Below, one piece after another: positions 7,314-14,194 of a stretch of DNA of 39,372 bases. This DNA comes from a virus: the IMG/VR virus record IMGVR_UViG_3300025508_003355, positions 1-39,372 of that record, one strand, 5' to 3'. The notes beneath the pieces are model-generated. The model ran no database searches and was not told where the DNA came from. It saw only the letters and a list, made by a program, of their open reading frames with translations. Numbering within the stretch: position 1 is the first letter of the stretch; every line of letters starts with the position of its first letter. The position numbers and the translations under genes are program-made.

Positions 7314-8276
7314 ATGAATTTTTCTATATTGCTTGTACTAAAAAACAGAAGTAATTATACAGTAAGGCTTATGCATAAGTGGAATCTTGAAAAGTTTCCC
7401 CACAAGATCTGGATAGCCGATGGTGGAAATGATTCCCACATAGAAGCGCTCCTGTTAAACAAAGAAAATTTTAAAAATCTAGAATATGAATATATAAGAT
7501 ATCCTTTTGATGCTACGCTTGAAGACTTTTACAAAAAAATGGCAAGCGCCGTTATGAAGATAGATACGGATACGACTTTATTAATGGATAACGACGACTT
7601 TATTGATGTAGACGGTATCAATAAGTGTGTAGAAATCTTGAATGACCATAGCTATTGTTCTGCTAGAGGTCTGATGCAAGACATGCAGGGCAACAATATG
7701 TATAGCCTATATCCAGACTCCATCATAGAAAGTAGCGCTGCGGAAAGAGTGGTAGAACAAACCAAAAGATTCCATAGTAATTGGCATAATGTAGCAAGAA
7801 CAAAATATATACAAGCCATGTGGAAAATTATAGAAATTGCAAATCCGCAATATTTTAGAGTAGTGGAGCAAGCAACATCCTATCTTAACACAGTTTTTGG
7901 TAATAGCTACAGGGGTAACTTTTCTTGGATGCATCATGAATATAGCGAAAGAATACAAACGCAGTCTGGAAGCTTAGGAGATCACTTTCCAGACCAGAGA
8001 ACTTGGATAGAATCTAGTCATGATCCAAAACTATGGCTGGAAGAATTTAATAAACTTACAGAAATGATTGGCGCAGCAATATCTTATCATGATCAAATTC
8101 CCATAGAAGAAGGCTTGAAAATATTTAGAGAATGTTACCACTTCAAGCTGCCAGACCTAAAAGATTTGCTAGATACTAGAATTTCTCAGGCTTTTGATTT
8201 AGGATATAACTATAATAAAATAGATCAAATGCTACAAATTATGACAGATTTGAATATAGAAAAGGCAGAAAAATGA
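7314..8276 (+). CDS. GT2-like (GT-A fold) glycosyltransferase
   Basis: A 320-residue protein with a GT-A-type N-terminal half: FSILLVLKNR at the start, then IADGGND, and the nucleotide-sugar/metal motif MDNDDFID with Asp92-x-Asp94-Asp95. The opening resembles a variant GT2 group (TIGR04440-like) found in phage and capsule clusters. The C-terminal half (about 170-320) is helical with no motif I recognise. It probably transfers one of the sugars made by the neighbouring enzymes. I chose ATG 7314 because AGGAAGGTG at 7301-7309 gives a good ribosome site; an in-frame TTG at 7293 has none. The end overlaps rmlA by four bases. Confidence 0.75.
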   Translation: MNFSILLVLKNRSNYTVRLMHKWNLEKFPHKIWIADGGNDSHIEALLLNKENFKNLEYEYIRYPFDATLEDFYKKMASAVMKIDTDTTLLMDNDDFIDVDGINKCVEILNDHSYCSARGLMQDMQGNNMYSLYPDSIIESSAAERVVEQTKRFHSNWHNVARTKYIQAMWKIIEIANPQYFRVVEQATSYLNTVFGNSYRGNFSWMHHEYSERIQTQSGSLGDHFPDQRTWIESSHDPKLWLEEFNKLTEMIGAAISYHDQIPIEEGLKIFRECYHFKLPDLKDLLDTRISQAFDLGYNYNKIDQMLQIMTDLNIEKAEK

Positions 8277-8980
8277 AAGGTATAATACTGGCTGGAGGCA
8301 CTGGTAGTCGTCTATATCCGCTAACAAAAGTTACAAATAAACATCTACTACCCATAGGGTCTTTTCCTATGGTTCATTATCCTATCATTAGTATGACAAA
8401 TGCTGGTATAGATGATATAATGATTATTAGCGGAACTGGACATGTGGGTGACATGATAGCCTTTTTAGGCAGCGGAAGTGAATATGACTGTCAGTTCACC
8501 TTTAAGGTTCAAGACAAGCCTGACGGCATCGCTGGGGCGCTTAAACTCTGTAAGAACTTTGTTCATAACGATAGCTGTCTAGTTATATTGGGGGATAATA
8601 TTTTTGAAAGAGATCTGTCTAAAGATGTTGAGAACTTTAGTTGCGATGCAAAGTTATTTTTTAAAGAAGTTCAAGATCCAGAAAGGTATGGGGTTGGAAC
8701 TTTTACAAAGCAGAACAAGCTTACAAAAATAGAAGAAAAACCTAAAAAACCTAAAAGTAATTTCGGATGCATGGGAATCTACATGTATAGCAACAAGGTG
8801 TTTGACGCCTTAAAAAAAATAAAAAAGTCGCCAAGAGGCGAGTATGAAATAACAAGTGTCAATAACTACATGTTAAGAAATCATGAATGCGAGCATGGTA
8901 TTCTAGAAGATTTCTGGATGGATGCTGGAACTATGGAATCTTATCACTATACAAATGGATTAATTTATGAAAAAGAGTAG
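8273..8980 (+). CDS. rmlA: Glucose-1-phosphate thymidylyltransferase, short RmlA type
   Basis: Makes dTDP-glucose from dTTP and glucose-1-phosphate, the entry to all dTDP-deoxy-sugars. The catalytic signature AGGTGSRLYPLT is at residues 7-18, with NKHLLPIGSFPM following, QDKPDGIAGAL at 80-90 and the metal motif GDN at 107-109. At 235 residues it is a short RmlA, lacking the C-terminal allosteric and dimer extension of the 290-residue enzymes; this short form is common in archaeal and viral lineages. It may therefore be less subject to dTDP-rhamnose feedback, which is inference. It overlaps the RmlB gene by 14 bases. Confidence 0.9.
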   Translation: MKGIILAGGTGSRLYPLTKVTNKHLLPIGSFPMVHYPIISMTNAGIDDIMIISGTGHVGDMIAFLGSGSEYDCQFTFKVQDKPDGIAGALKLCKNFVHNDSCLVILGDNIFERDLSKDVENFSCDAKLFFKEVQDPERYGVGTFTKQNKLTKIEEKPKKPKSNFGCMGIYMYSNKVFDALKKIKKSPRGEYEITSVNNYMLRNHECEHGILEDFWMDAGTMESYHYTNGLIYEKE

Positions 8981-9914
8981 AATCCTTATGACGGGATGTG
9001 CCGGTTTTATTGGTGGACATGCGCTAGAACTTTTCTTAAAGAAAGGCTGTAAAGTAGTAGGCGTTGATAAAATGACCTACGCAGCAAATCCATCCGCTTT
9101 AAAGTCTCATAACAACTTTAAGTTTTATCAAGCGGATATATGTCAAACCTCAACCGTAAAAAGAATCGCAAAAGAAAATAATGTTGCTTGCATCATACAC
9201 TTCGCGGCAGAGTCTCATGTAGATAACTCTATACTGGGAGATAACTGCTTCATAGACTCTAACATAACAGGCACAAAATCCCTGATGGAAGTCTGCAAAG
9301 ATTTAAAAATTCCTATCTGTCACATATCTACGGATGAGGTTTATGGGCCGATTGCGAATGGGTCTTTTGACGAAGAAGATAAGCTGTCACCACAAAACTT
9401 TTACTCTGCAACAAAAGCTGCTGCGGAGCATATAGTCTGCGCTTACTCAAATACATTTGATATTGACTATGTTATGGTGAGGATGAGCAATAACTATGGA
9501 CCAAGACAAAACTCAGAAAAGTTTATACCTACTATATTAGAGGCCGTAAAAAACGAATCTAAGATTCCCGTATATGGAGATGGTCTAAACGTAAGAGACT
9601 GGATTTATGTTAAAGACTCAGTTAAAATTATATACAACATATTGCAGGGTGCGAATTTTGATAGAGATGTTTATAATATAACCTTTAGAGATGAAAAAAC
9701 CAATATGCAAGTTATTGAAAGCATACTACGATACTTTAATTTACATACAAAAGACCATGTAGAATATGTCGCAGACAGATTAGGACACGACTCAAGATAC
9801 AGCATAACAAACAATAAGATGATGCAGTTTGTTGACTTTGAAAAAACTAATTTCCAAAACGGTCTAGAAGATACAATTAAAGAATATTTTAAAGAGGGCT
9901 ATCCGTGTCTTTGA
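8967..9914 (+). CDS. rmlB: dTDP-glucose 4,6-dehydratase (RmlB)
   Basis: Converts dTDP-glucose to dTDP-4-keto-6-deoxyglucose using bound NAD. The 315-residue extended SDR has the dinucleotide motif TGCAGFIGGH (9-18), HFAAESHVD (78-86), the catalytic STDEVYG (121-127; Thr122-Asp123-Glu124) and YSATK (Tyr146, Lys150). The Asp-Glu pair after the threonine is the mark of dehydratases rather than epimerases. RYG-type substrate contacts (NNYGPRQ, DGLNVRDWIYV) are also visible. It directly follows rmlA and supplies the substrate for the FdtA-like and RmlC-like enzymes encoded upstream. Confidence 0.93.
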   Translation: MKKSRILMTGCAGFIGGHALELFLKKGCKVVGVDKMTYAANPSALKSHNNFKFYQADICQTSTVKRIAKENNVACIIHFAAESHVDNSILGDNCFIDSNITGTKSLMEVCKDLKIPICHISTDEVYGPIANGSFDEEDKLSPQNFYSATKAAAEHIVCAYSNTFDIDYVMVRMSNNYGPRQNSEKFIPTILEAVKNESKIPVYGDGLNVRDWIYVKDSVKIIYNILQGANFDRDVYNITFRDEKTNMQVIESILRYFNLHTKDHVEYVADRLGHDSRYSITNNKMMQFVDFEKTNFQNGLEDTIKEYFKEGYPCL

Positions 9915-10555
9915 TAATTTGCGGCTCTAAAAAATATAACAATAGAAACTTTGATGAACTTGTAGATAGCTTTGAAGTTATCGTAAGAAGTAATATGCTT
10001 TTACCAGACATGGGATACGGCAAAAAGGATTCTACAATTCAGGTCTGCAATAATCATGTTTATGATCACTACCAAAGAAAAGCAGGAGTAAATGAGCTTT
10101 ATAGAGAGTACAAAGAGAAAACAGACAAGAACCACGTTAAGAGGTTTCATGATTTCTTTACAAAGTCTCAATCTAAATTTGTACACTATGAACACAATAA
10201 TTCAAGGCTTATGTCTTACATCATCCACTTCTGCGGCATAGAGCATAACCTTAATCCAAGCAGAGGACTTTTGAAGTGCGGACTATCTTACGTTGCGCAG
10301 TGCATATTTGGCGGTGTAAAGCCTTTTATGGTGGGGTTTTCTTTGCAGGAAGATGACCTTATGAAGCATAGCTACAATCATCATACAAATCTTTATGGTG
10401 GACACGATCATCAGGGCGAGATAGGCTTGATAATCAAGCTGCACCAAAAGGGGCTAGTAGATGCTAGCTTTTGTTTAATTGAAGACAAGGAAGAAATTTC
10501 TTTTAGTAATGAGTTTCAACCAACTCCACAAGCTTTAGAGATCTTAAAATGCTAA
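9905..10555 (+). CDS. GT29 sialyltransferase-like protein (putative CMP-ulosonic acid transferase)
   Basis: A 216-residue protein with the three motif types of GT29 sialyltransferases in the right order. An L-motif-like block spans residues 5-45 (CGSKKYN, then DSFEVIVRSN and a GYGKKDS turn). An S-motif-like block spans 118-145 (PSRGLLKCG, then VGFSL). The VS motif H-x4-E is His167 to Glu172. Classic GT29 enzymes use CMP-sialic acid, and plant relatives are linked to KDO-like sugars. The operon also encodes a CMP-ulosonate synthetase and KdsA, so transfer of that sugar is a coherent role, but it is inferred from motifs only. It starts at GTG 9905 and overlaps rmlB by ten bases. Confidence 0.6.
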   Translation: MSLIICGSKKYNNRNFDELVDSFEVIVRSNMLLPDMGYGKKDSTIQVCNNHVYDHYQRKAGVNELYREYKEKTDKNHVKRFHDFFTKSQSKFVHYEHNNSRLMSYIIHFCGIEHNLNPSRGLLKCGLSYVAQCIFGGVKPFMVGFSLQEDDLMKHSYNHHTNLYGGHDHQGEIGLIIKLHQKGLVDASFCLIEDKEEISFSNEFQPTPQALEILKC

Positions 10556-10857
10556 TTTACGTAGATATAGATGAAACAATTTGCGAGAGTCCTGAAGATA
10601 GAGATTACACAAAAGCGCGCCCCATAAAAGAAAGAATTGAAAAAATTAATAAGCTTTTTGATGAAGGTAATACTATTGTATATTGGACGGCTCGCGGAAC
10701 TATGACCGGAATTGATTGGTATCAAGTAACTCAAAAACAATTCGATATTTGGGGAGTAAAGTATCATGACTTAAAAATGGGAAAACCGGCTTACGACTTA
10801 TTTATTGATGACAAAAACATAAAATCGGAAACATTCTTTAATGATACAGCTATTTAA
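10549..10857 (+). CDS. Small HAD-superfamily phosphatase
   Basis: A 102-residue minimal HAD hydrolase without a cap domain. Motif I is Asp6-x-Asp8-x-Thr10 (VDIDET), motif II is Thr47 (YWTARG), motif III is Lys79 (MGKPAYD) and motif IV is the Asp87-Asp88 pair (FIDDK). It resembles the capsule-cluster phosphatases often found with sugar-phosphate enzymes. KDO-8-phosphate has to be dephosphorylated before CMP transfer, and no KdsC is visible, so this protein is a candidate for that step; that is inference. It overlaps the aminotransferase gene by 17 bases, the longest overlap in the cluster. Confidence 0.8.
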   Translation: MLIYVDIDETICESPEDRDYTKARPIKERIEKINKLFDEGNTIVYWTARGTMTGIDWYQVTQKQFDIWGVKYHDLKMGKPAYDLFIDDKNIKSETFFNDTAI

Positions 10858-11758
10858 CATAAATAACTATGAAATCGACACTAGCGAGCTTGGCAATATT
10901 CTTCATGGAGAAATAGTTGAAGAATTTGAGCAGGAATTTGCAGAGTATGTTGGAGCAAAATATGCATGTTTTGCAAATAGCGCCTCTAGCCTTCTTTACC
11001 TTTCTTTAAGAAAAAGAAATACGACTGTAAAAATACCAAGCATCATGCCGCCAGTTGTTCCAAATGTGATTATAAACTCTGGAAATAAAATACAGTTTTA
11101 CGACGATGTTGATTGGGTTGGCGATATGTATCAGATACACCCCGGAATTTGGGATTCTGCTCAAAGAGTTTCTAGAAATCAATATACAGAATTTTCAAGC
11201 TCCGACACGGATGTTATGATATTTAGTTTTTATCCAACAAAACCCGTGGGAAGCTGTGATGGTGGCATGGTTGTGTCTAATAATAAATATTTAATAGATA
11301 CTTTTAAAGCTATGGTTTTAAATGGCACAAAAGCGTCTAAAAACGCTTGGGAAAGAGAGCAAATAATGCTAGGATATAAGATGCATGGAAACTCTATACA
11401 AGCAAAAATTGCACATGAGAATCTAAAAAAGCTAGATAAAAAAAATAGTATTTTAGAAGAGATTAGGCTTGTTTTTAATGAGTCTTTAGGTTATAATAAT
11501 AAGAGCAATCATCTCTATAGAATAAGAGTAAAAGATAACTCTAAGTTTATAAAAGAAATGAAACAGGTGGGAATACAATGTGGCATACACTATAAAGCCT
11601 TTCATAAAAGTAATCTTCTAAAGAATATAACAGAATACAAAGAGATGCCTAAATCAGAATTAGAAGAAATTCAAACGGTAAGTATACCTTTTCATGAAAA
11701 ACTAACTAAACAAAACATAGACCATATAGTAGATAACATAAGGAAATTTAATGATTAA
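10841..11758 (+). CDS. DegT/DnrJ/EryC1/StrS-type sugar aminotransferase
   Basis: PLP-dependent aminotransferase of nucleotide-keto-sugars. The PLP Lys is Lys134 in SFYPTKPVGSCDGGM, the family's SF[HY]PTK..GxGEGG motif, with a Cys-Asp in place of the usual Gly-Glu before GG. The cofactor-ring aspartate is Asp105 in DSAQ. At 305 residues it is shorter than usual (360-400), mainly at the C-terminus, but the catalytic core looks intact. Together with the FdtA-like ketoisomerase it would yield a dTDP-3-amino-3,6-dideoxyhexose (FdtB/QdtB role). That assignment rests on context; a 4-amino product cannot be excluded. Confidence 0.8.
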   Translation: MIQLFNINNYEIDTSELGNILHGEIVEEFEQEFAEYVGAKYACFANSASSLLYLSLRKRNTTVKIPSIMPPVVPNVIINSGNKIQFYDDVDWVGDMYQIHPGIWDSAQRVSRNQYTEFSSSDTDVMIFSFYPTKPVGSCDGGMVVSNNKYLIDTFKAMVLNGTKASKNAWEREQIMLGYKMHGNSIQAKIAHENLKKLDKKNSILEEIRLVFNESLGYNNKSNHLYRIRVKDNSKFIKEMKQVGIQCGIHYKAFHKSNLLKNITEYKEMPKSELEEIQTVSIPFHEKLTKQNIDHIVDNIRKFND

Positions 11759-12221
11759 TATTACAGCGGTATTAAATGATTTAGGACCGTCACAAAAATC
11801 TTTTTACTTTATTAAAAATTTTAACGAACTGTCTAAAAATCCTAACTTTTCTTGTTCTGCTTTTTTATGCAATATAGGAATGCCCGTAACGAAACCCCTT
11901 TTTTCTTGTTCTAGCGTTTCGTTCTTCTCTGATTACTTTGGGATAGCCATATCTACTAGCATAGCGGAAGCAGACACCTTGTTGAAGTCTCATAACAATT
12001 CTAAAAAATATCTATACTTATGGGATATGGAATGGCTAGTTAGATCTATGAATTATTCTCAAGTATGCAAGATCTTATTAGATAAAAGATTAAAGATCAT
12101 AGCCAGAAGTAAATCACATGCTCAGATTATAGAGAACTTCTGTAACAAAAAACCTATTGGAATCGTAGAGGACTGGAACAACGAACAATTACTAACACTA
12201 TTGGAGAAACAAGATGCCTAA
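11751..12221 (+). CDS. Unidentified sugar-cluster protein, possible partial glycosyltransferase fold
   Basis: A 156-residue protein I cannot assign. It has a Ser/Phe-rich N-terminal half and a C-terminal half with LYLWDMEWL, an IIARSKSH motif and an IGIVEDWN stretch. Alternating strand and helix patterns there recall half of a GT-B Rossmann domain, but no complete nucleotide-sugar motif is present. It overlaps the aminotransferase and the endonuclease gene by eight bases each, so it is the last gene of the sugar run and links it to the DNA-metabolism genes. It may act with a partner glycosyltransferase; there is no direct evidence. Confidence 0.6.
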   Translation: MINITAVLNDLGPSQKSFYFIKNFNELSKNPNFSCSAFLCNIGMPVTKPLFSCSSVSFFSDYFGIAISTSIAEADTLLKSHNNSKKYLYLWDMEWLVRSMNYSQVCKILLDKRLKIIARSKSHAQIIENFCNKKPIGIVEDWNNEQLLTLLEKQDA

Positions 12222-12993
12222 AATAGATGAAGGGTATGTATTAAAAAAATACCAAGAAAACAGTAGCACTTATTCCATAGCAAAAGAATTAGGCACGTAT
12301 CCAAAAAAGATAGAAAGGATACTAAAAAAGAATGGGATAACCATGAGGACACGCTCTGAGGCGCAAGCTAACGCTATTAAAACAGGACGTAGCAAACATC
12401 CTACCAAGGGCGAAAAAAGGTCAGAGGAAGACAAGAACAAGATCAGCAGAGGCAAGGAACTTAGCTGGAAGAACACTTCTGATGAAGATAGAGAAAAGTT
12501 TTCTAAGCAAGCAAAAGAAAGATGGGATAAAATTCCAACAGATAAAAAAAGAGAGATGATGGAGAAGGCAGGCCGCGCCCTTAGAATTGCAGCTATAGAA
12601 GGCTCTAAAGCGGAGAAGTTTTTAGAGAGAAAGCTTAACGAAATGGGCTATGATGTCGTTCTGCATAAGAAAGATCTTGTTGAAGGTAATTTTGAAATTG
12701 ACTTGTTTTTGCCTGAATTAAATACTATAATAGAGATAGATGGGCCACAACACTTTCTTCCGGTGTTTGGAGAAAAGAAGCTACAAGAAGTTATTAAGTT
12801 TGATTCTATTAAGAATGGACTCCTAATTTCTAAAGGGTTTTGTGTTGTTAGAGTTAGATATCTTTGCAAGAATATGTCTCGCGCTGTAGAAAGAAGATTG
12901 TGGGATTTAATCTCGGAACAGGTTGGAAAAATACAGGACAAGTTTCCACCTAAGAATAAACGTTTCATTGAATTGGAGATAGGAAATGAGTGA
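12214..12993 (+). CDS. PD-(D/E)XK endonuclease, Vsr/DUF559-like, with DNA-binding N-terminus
   Basis: A 259-residue nuclease. Residues 8-48 form a helix-turn-helix-like region (SIAKELGTYPKKIERILKKNG). Residues 68-115 form a charged, NUMOD3-like DNA-contact stretch (RSEEDKNKISRGKE). The catalytic core is at 130-235: Glu134, Asp163 in FEIDLFLP, and Glu174-x-Asp176-Gly-x-x-His180 (IEIDGPQH), with Asp197 and Lys200 behind it. This matches the DUF559/Vsr branch, which includes phage free-standing homing endonucleases of the EDxHD type. The modular N-terminus favours a homing endonuclease over mismatch repair. It sits exactly at the seam between the sugar and recombination genes, where a mobile gene might be expected. 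Confidence 0.8.
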   Translation: MPKIDEGYVLKKYQENSSTYSIAKELGTYPKKIERILKKNGITMRTRSEAQANAIKTGRSKHPTKGEKRSEEDKNKISRGKELSWKNTSDEDREKFSKQAKERWDKIPTDKKREMMEKAGRALRIAAIEGSKAEKFLERKLNEMGYDVVLHKKDLVEGNFEIDLFLPELNTIIEIDGPQHFLPVFGEKKLQEVIKFDSIKNGLLISKGFCVVRVRYLCKNMSRAVERRLWDLISEQVGKIQDKFPPKNKRFIELEIGNE

Positions 12994-13753
12994 AGTTTTA
13001 AGCACAGACCTGTTTGATAAAGAGGTTCTTGAGAAGGAAAAGGATACTGAACCAGATATGACTATGCCCGCATACGGATCTGCGGAATGGCATGATTATG
13101 TGATGAGCAAGTTTCACGATTCAGAAATGTATAATGGAAACCCTCTAACTACAGGATTACGCAGAGTCGCAGAGGAACTACTGGGAGACATACTAGTGAG
13201 CCGACCAGTTCACGTTATAGCGTCTGATGATCCCAACGGTCCCGGTAGAGCTACTGTTGTGTTTGAGGTTGTTATTGACTGGATGAACTCAGGACAGCTA
13301 AGGACTTATGGAGATGCGGCAGACTGCTGGCATGGCAACTCAGACGATCTATTTTGCGCCCATCCCGCTGCTACAGCCAGTACCAAAGCGGAAGGTAGAT
13401 GTTTAAGAAAAGCTCTCAAAGTGCGCTGTGTGGCCGCAGAAGAAATTCCAAGAAACAAAGACGTAGTAGCTATCGTGCGACAATCTATCGCGTCTAAACC
13501 CACTACAGGAGAATGGAACGAAGAAGATCCAATTAGTGTACCACAAATCAATTTTATTGATGGTAAATGTAGACAGTTGGATATTGGTGTTTTTGAGTTT
13601 ATTAATTCAGGAGAAAAGACTTACAAAAGCATACAGGAAGTTAGCAAAAAGACAGCATCTAAAATGCTTGCTATGCTAAATGAATATCAAAATAAAAGTA
13701 AACCGACTCCTGCTAAGATAGTAGGATATAACTCAAACTGGAGAGAATCATGA
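12986..13753 (+). CDS. Putative single-strand annealing protein (Rad52/Erf-like)
   Basis: A 255-residue protein. A central block has two beta strands (GRATVVFEVVIDW, then a polar strand ending near residue 120) followed by a helix with the TASTKAEGRCLRKAL pattern. This resembles the beta-beta-helix core of Rad52/Erf annealing proteins (A-x-T-x-A-x-x-R-A-L). The C-terminus (about 185-240) has a helical VPQINFIDGKCRQL repeat, like the small C-terminal domain of phage annealases. It would pair single strands during replication or recombination. It is followed with four-base overlap by a zinc-ribbon gene, a pairing common in phages. The similarity is by pattern only, so the family assignment is moderate. 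Confidence 0.55.
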   Translation: MSEVLSTDLFDKEVLEKEKDTEPDMTMPAYGSAEWHDYVMSKFHDSEMYNGNPLTTGLRRVAEELLGDILVSRPVHVIASDDPNGPGRATVVFEVVIDWMNSGQLRTYGDAADCWHGNSDDLFCAHPAATASTKAEGRCLRKALKVRCVAAEEIPRNKDVVAIVRQSIASKPTTGEWNEEDPISVPQINFIDGKCRQLDIGVFEFINSGEKTYKSIQEVSKKTASKMLAMLNEYQNKSKPTPAKIVGYNSNWRES

Positions 13754-14079
13754 AGCTAAATTACAAATTGGGAAACCTTAGTGTAGAATTTGAATGCGAT
13801 ACCCCCAAGGAAGTGTTTAATCAACTTTCTGTATTCCAAGAAGTATTTGGTGAAACCAAATGCGGTAAGTGCGGATCTGAAAACCTAAGATTTGTTGTAC
13901 GTGAAAACGATGGCAACGAATACTATGAAATTAGATGCATGGATTGTGGGGCTAAACTAGCGTTTGGAGCTAATAAGAAAGGCGGCGGCTTGTTCCCAAG
14001 AAGAAAAGACGCAGATGGTAACTGGCTTCCAGACAAAGGTTGGACAAAATGGAATCCCAAAACCAAACAAGTAGAATAA
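13750..14079 (+). CDS. Zinc-ribbon phage protein
   Basis: A 109-residue protein with a four-cysteine zinc ribbon: Cys38-x2-Cys41 and Cys63-x2-Cys66, held on beta strands (ENLRFVVREN, YYEIRCMDCG). A basic tail follows with KKGGGLFPRRK and a GWTKWNP end. Such small ribbon proteins often lie beside phage annealing proteins and may bind single-stranded DNA; the function is not established. It is the last plus-strand gene, and a bidirectional terminator lies about 60 bases beyond its stop. Confidence 0.7.
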   Translation: MKLNYKLGNLSVEFECDTPKEVFNQLSVFQEVFGETKCGKCGSENLRFVVRENDGNEYYEIRCMDCGAKLAFGANKKGGGLFPRRKDADGNWLPDKGWTKWNPKTKQVE

Positions 14080-14140
14080 TTTAGGATTCAATGTATCATT
14101 ATGGCTAGATCATAATTCAACTTATCATCCTAAAAAACAA

Positions 14141-14169
14141 CCCCGCCGTGATTGGCGGGGTTTTCTTTT
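14141..14169. terminator. Bidirectional rho-independent terminator between convergent blocks
   Basis: A perfect 7-bp GC stem, CCCCGCC (14141-14147) and GGCGGGG (14154-14160), with a 6-base loop, followed by TTTTCTTTT on the plus strand. On the minus strand the same stem is followed by TTGTTTTTTA (14131-14140). It would therefore stop both the plus-strand sugar/recombination transcript and the minus-strand tail transcript. The 115-base interval 14080-14194 holds nothing else I can support. Confidence 0.93.
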
Positions 14170-14194
14170 GTCTCTAGGTACAAAGTGACAAACC

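Noticed and set aside
14098-14116. Small ATTATG/CATAAT hairpin upstream of the main terminator
   Set aside because: Six AT-rich base pairs with a seven-base loop; unlikely to be stable or functional on its own.
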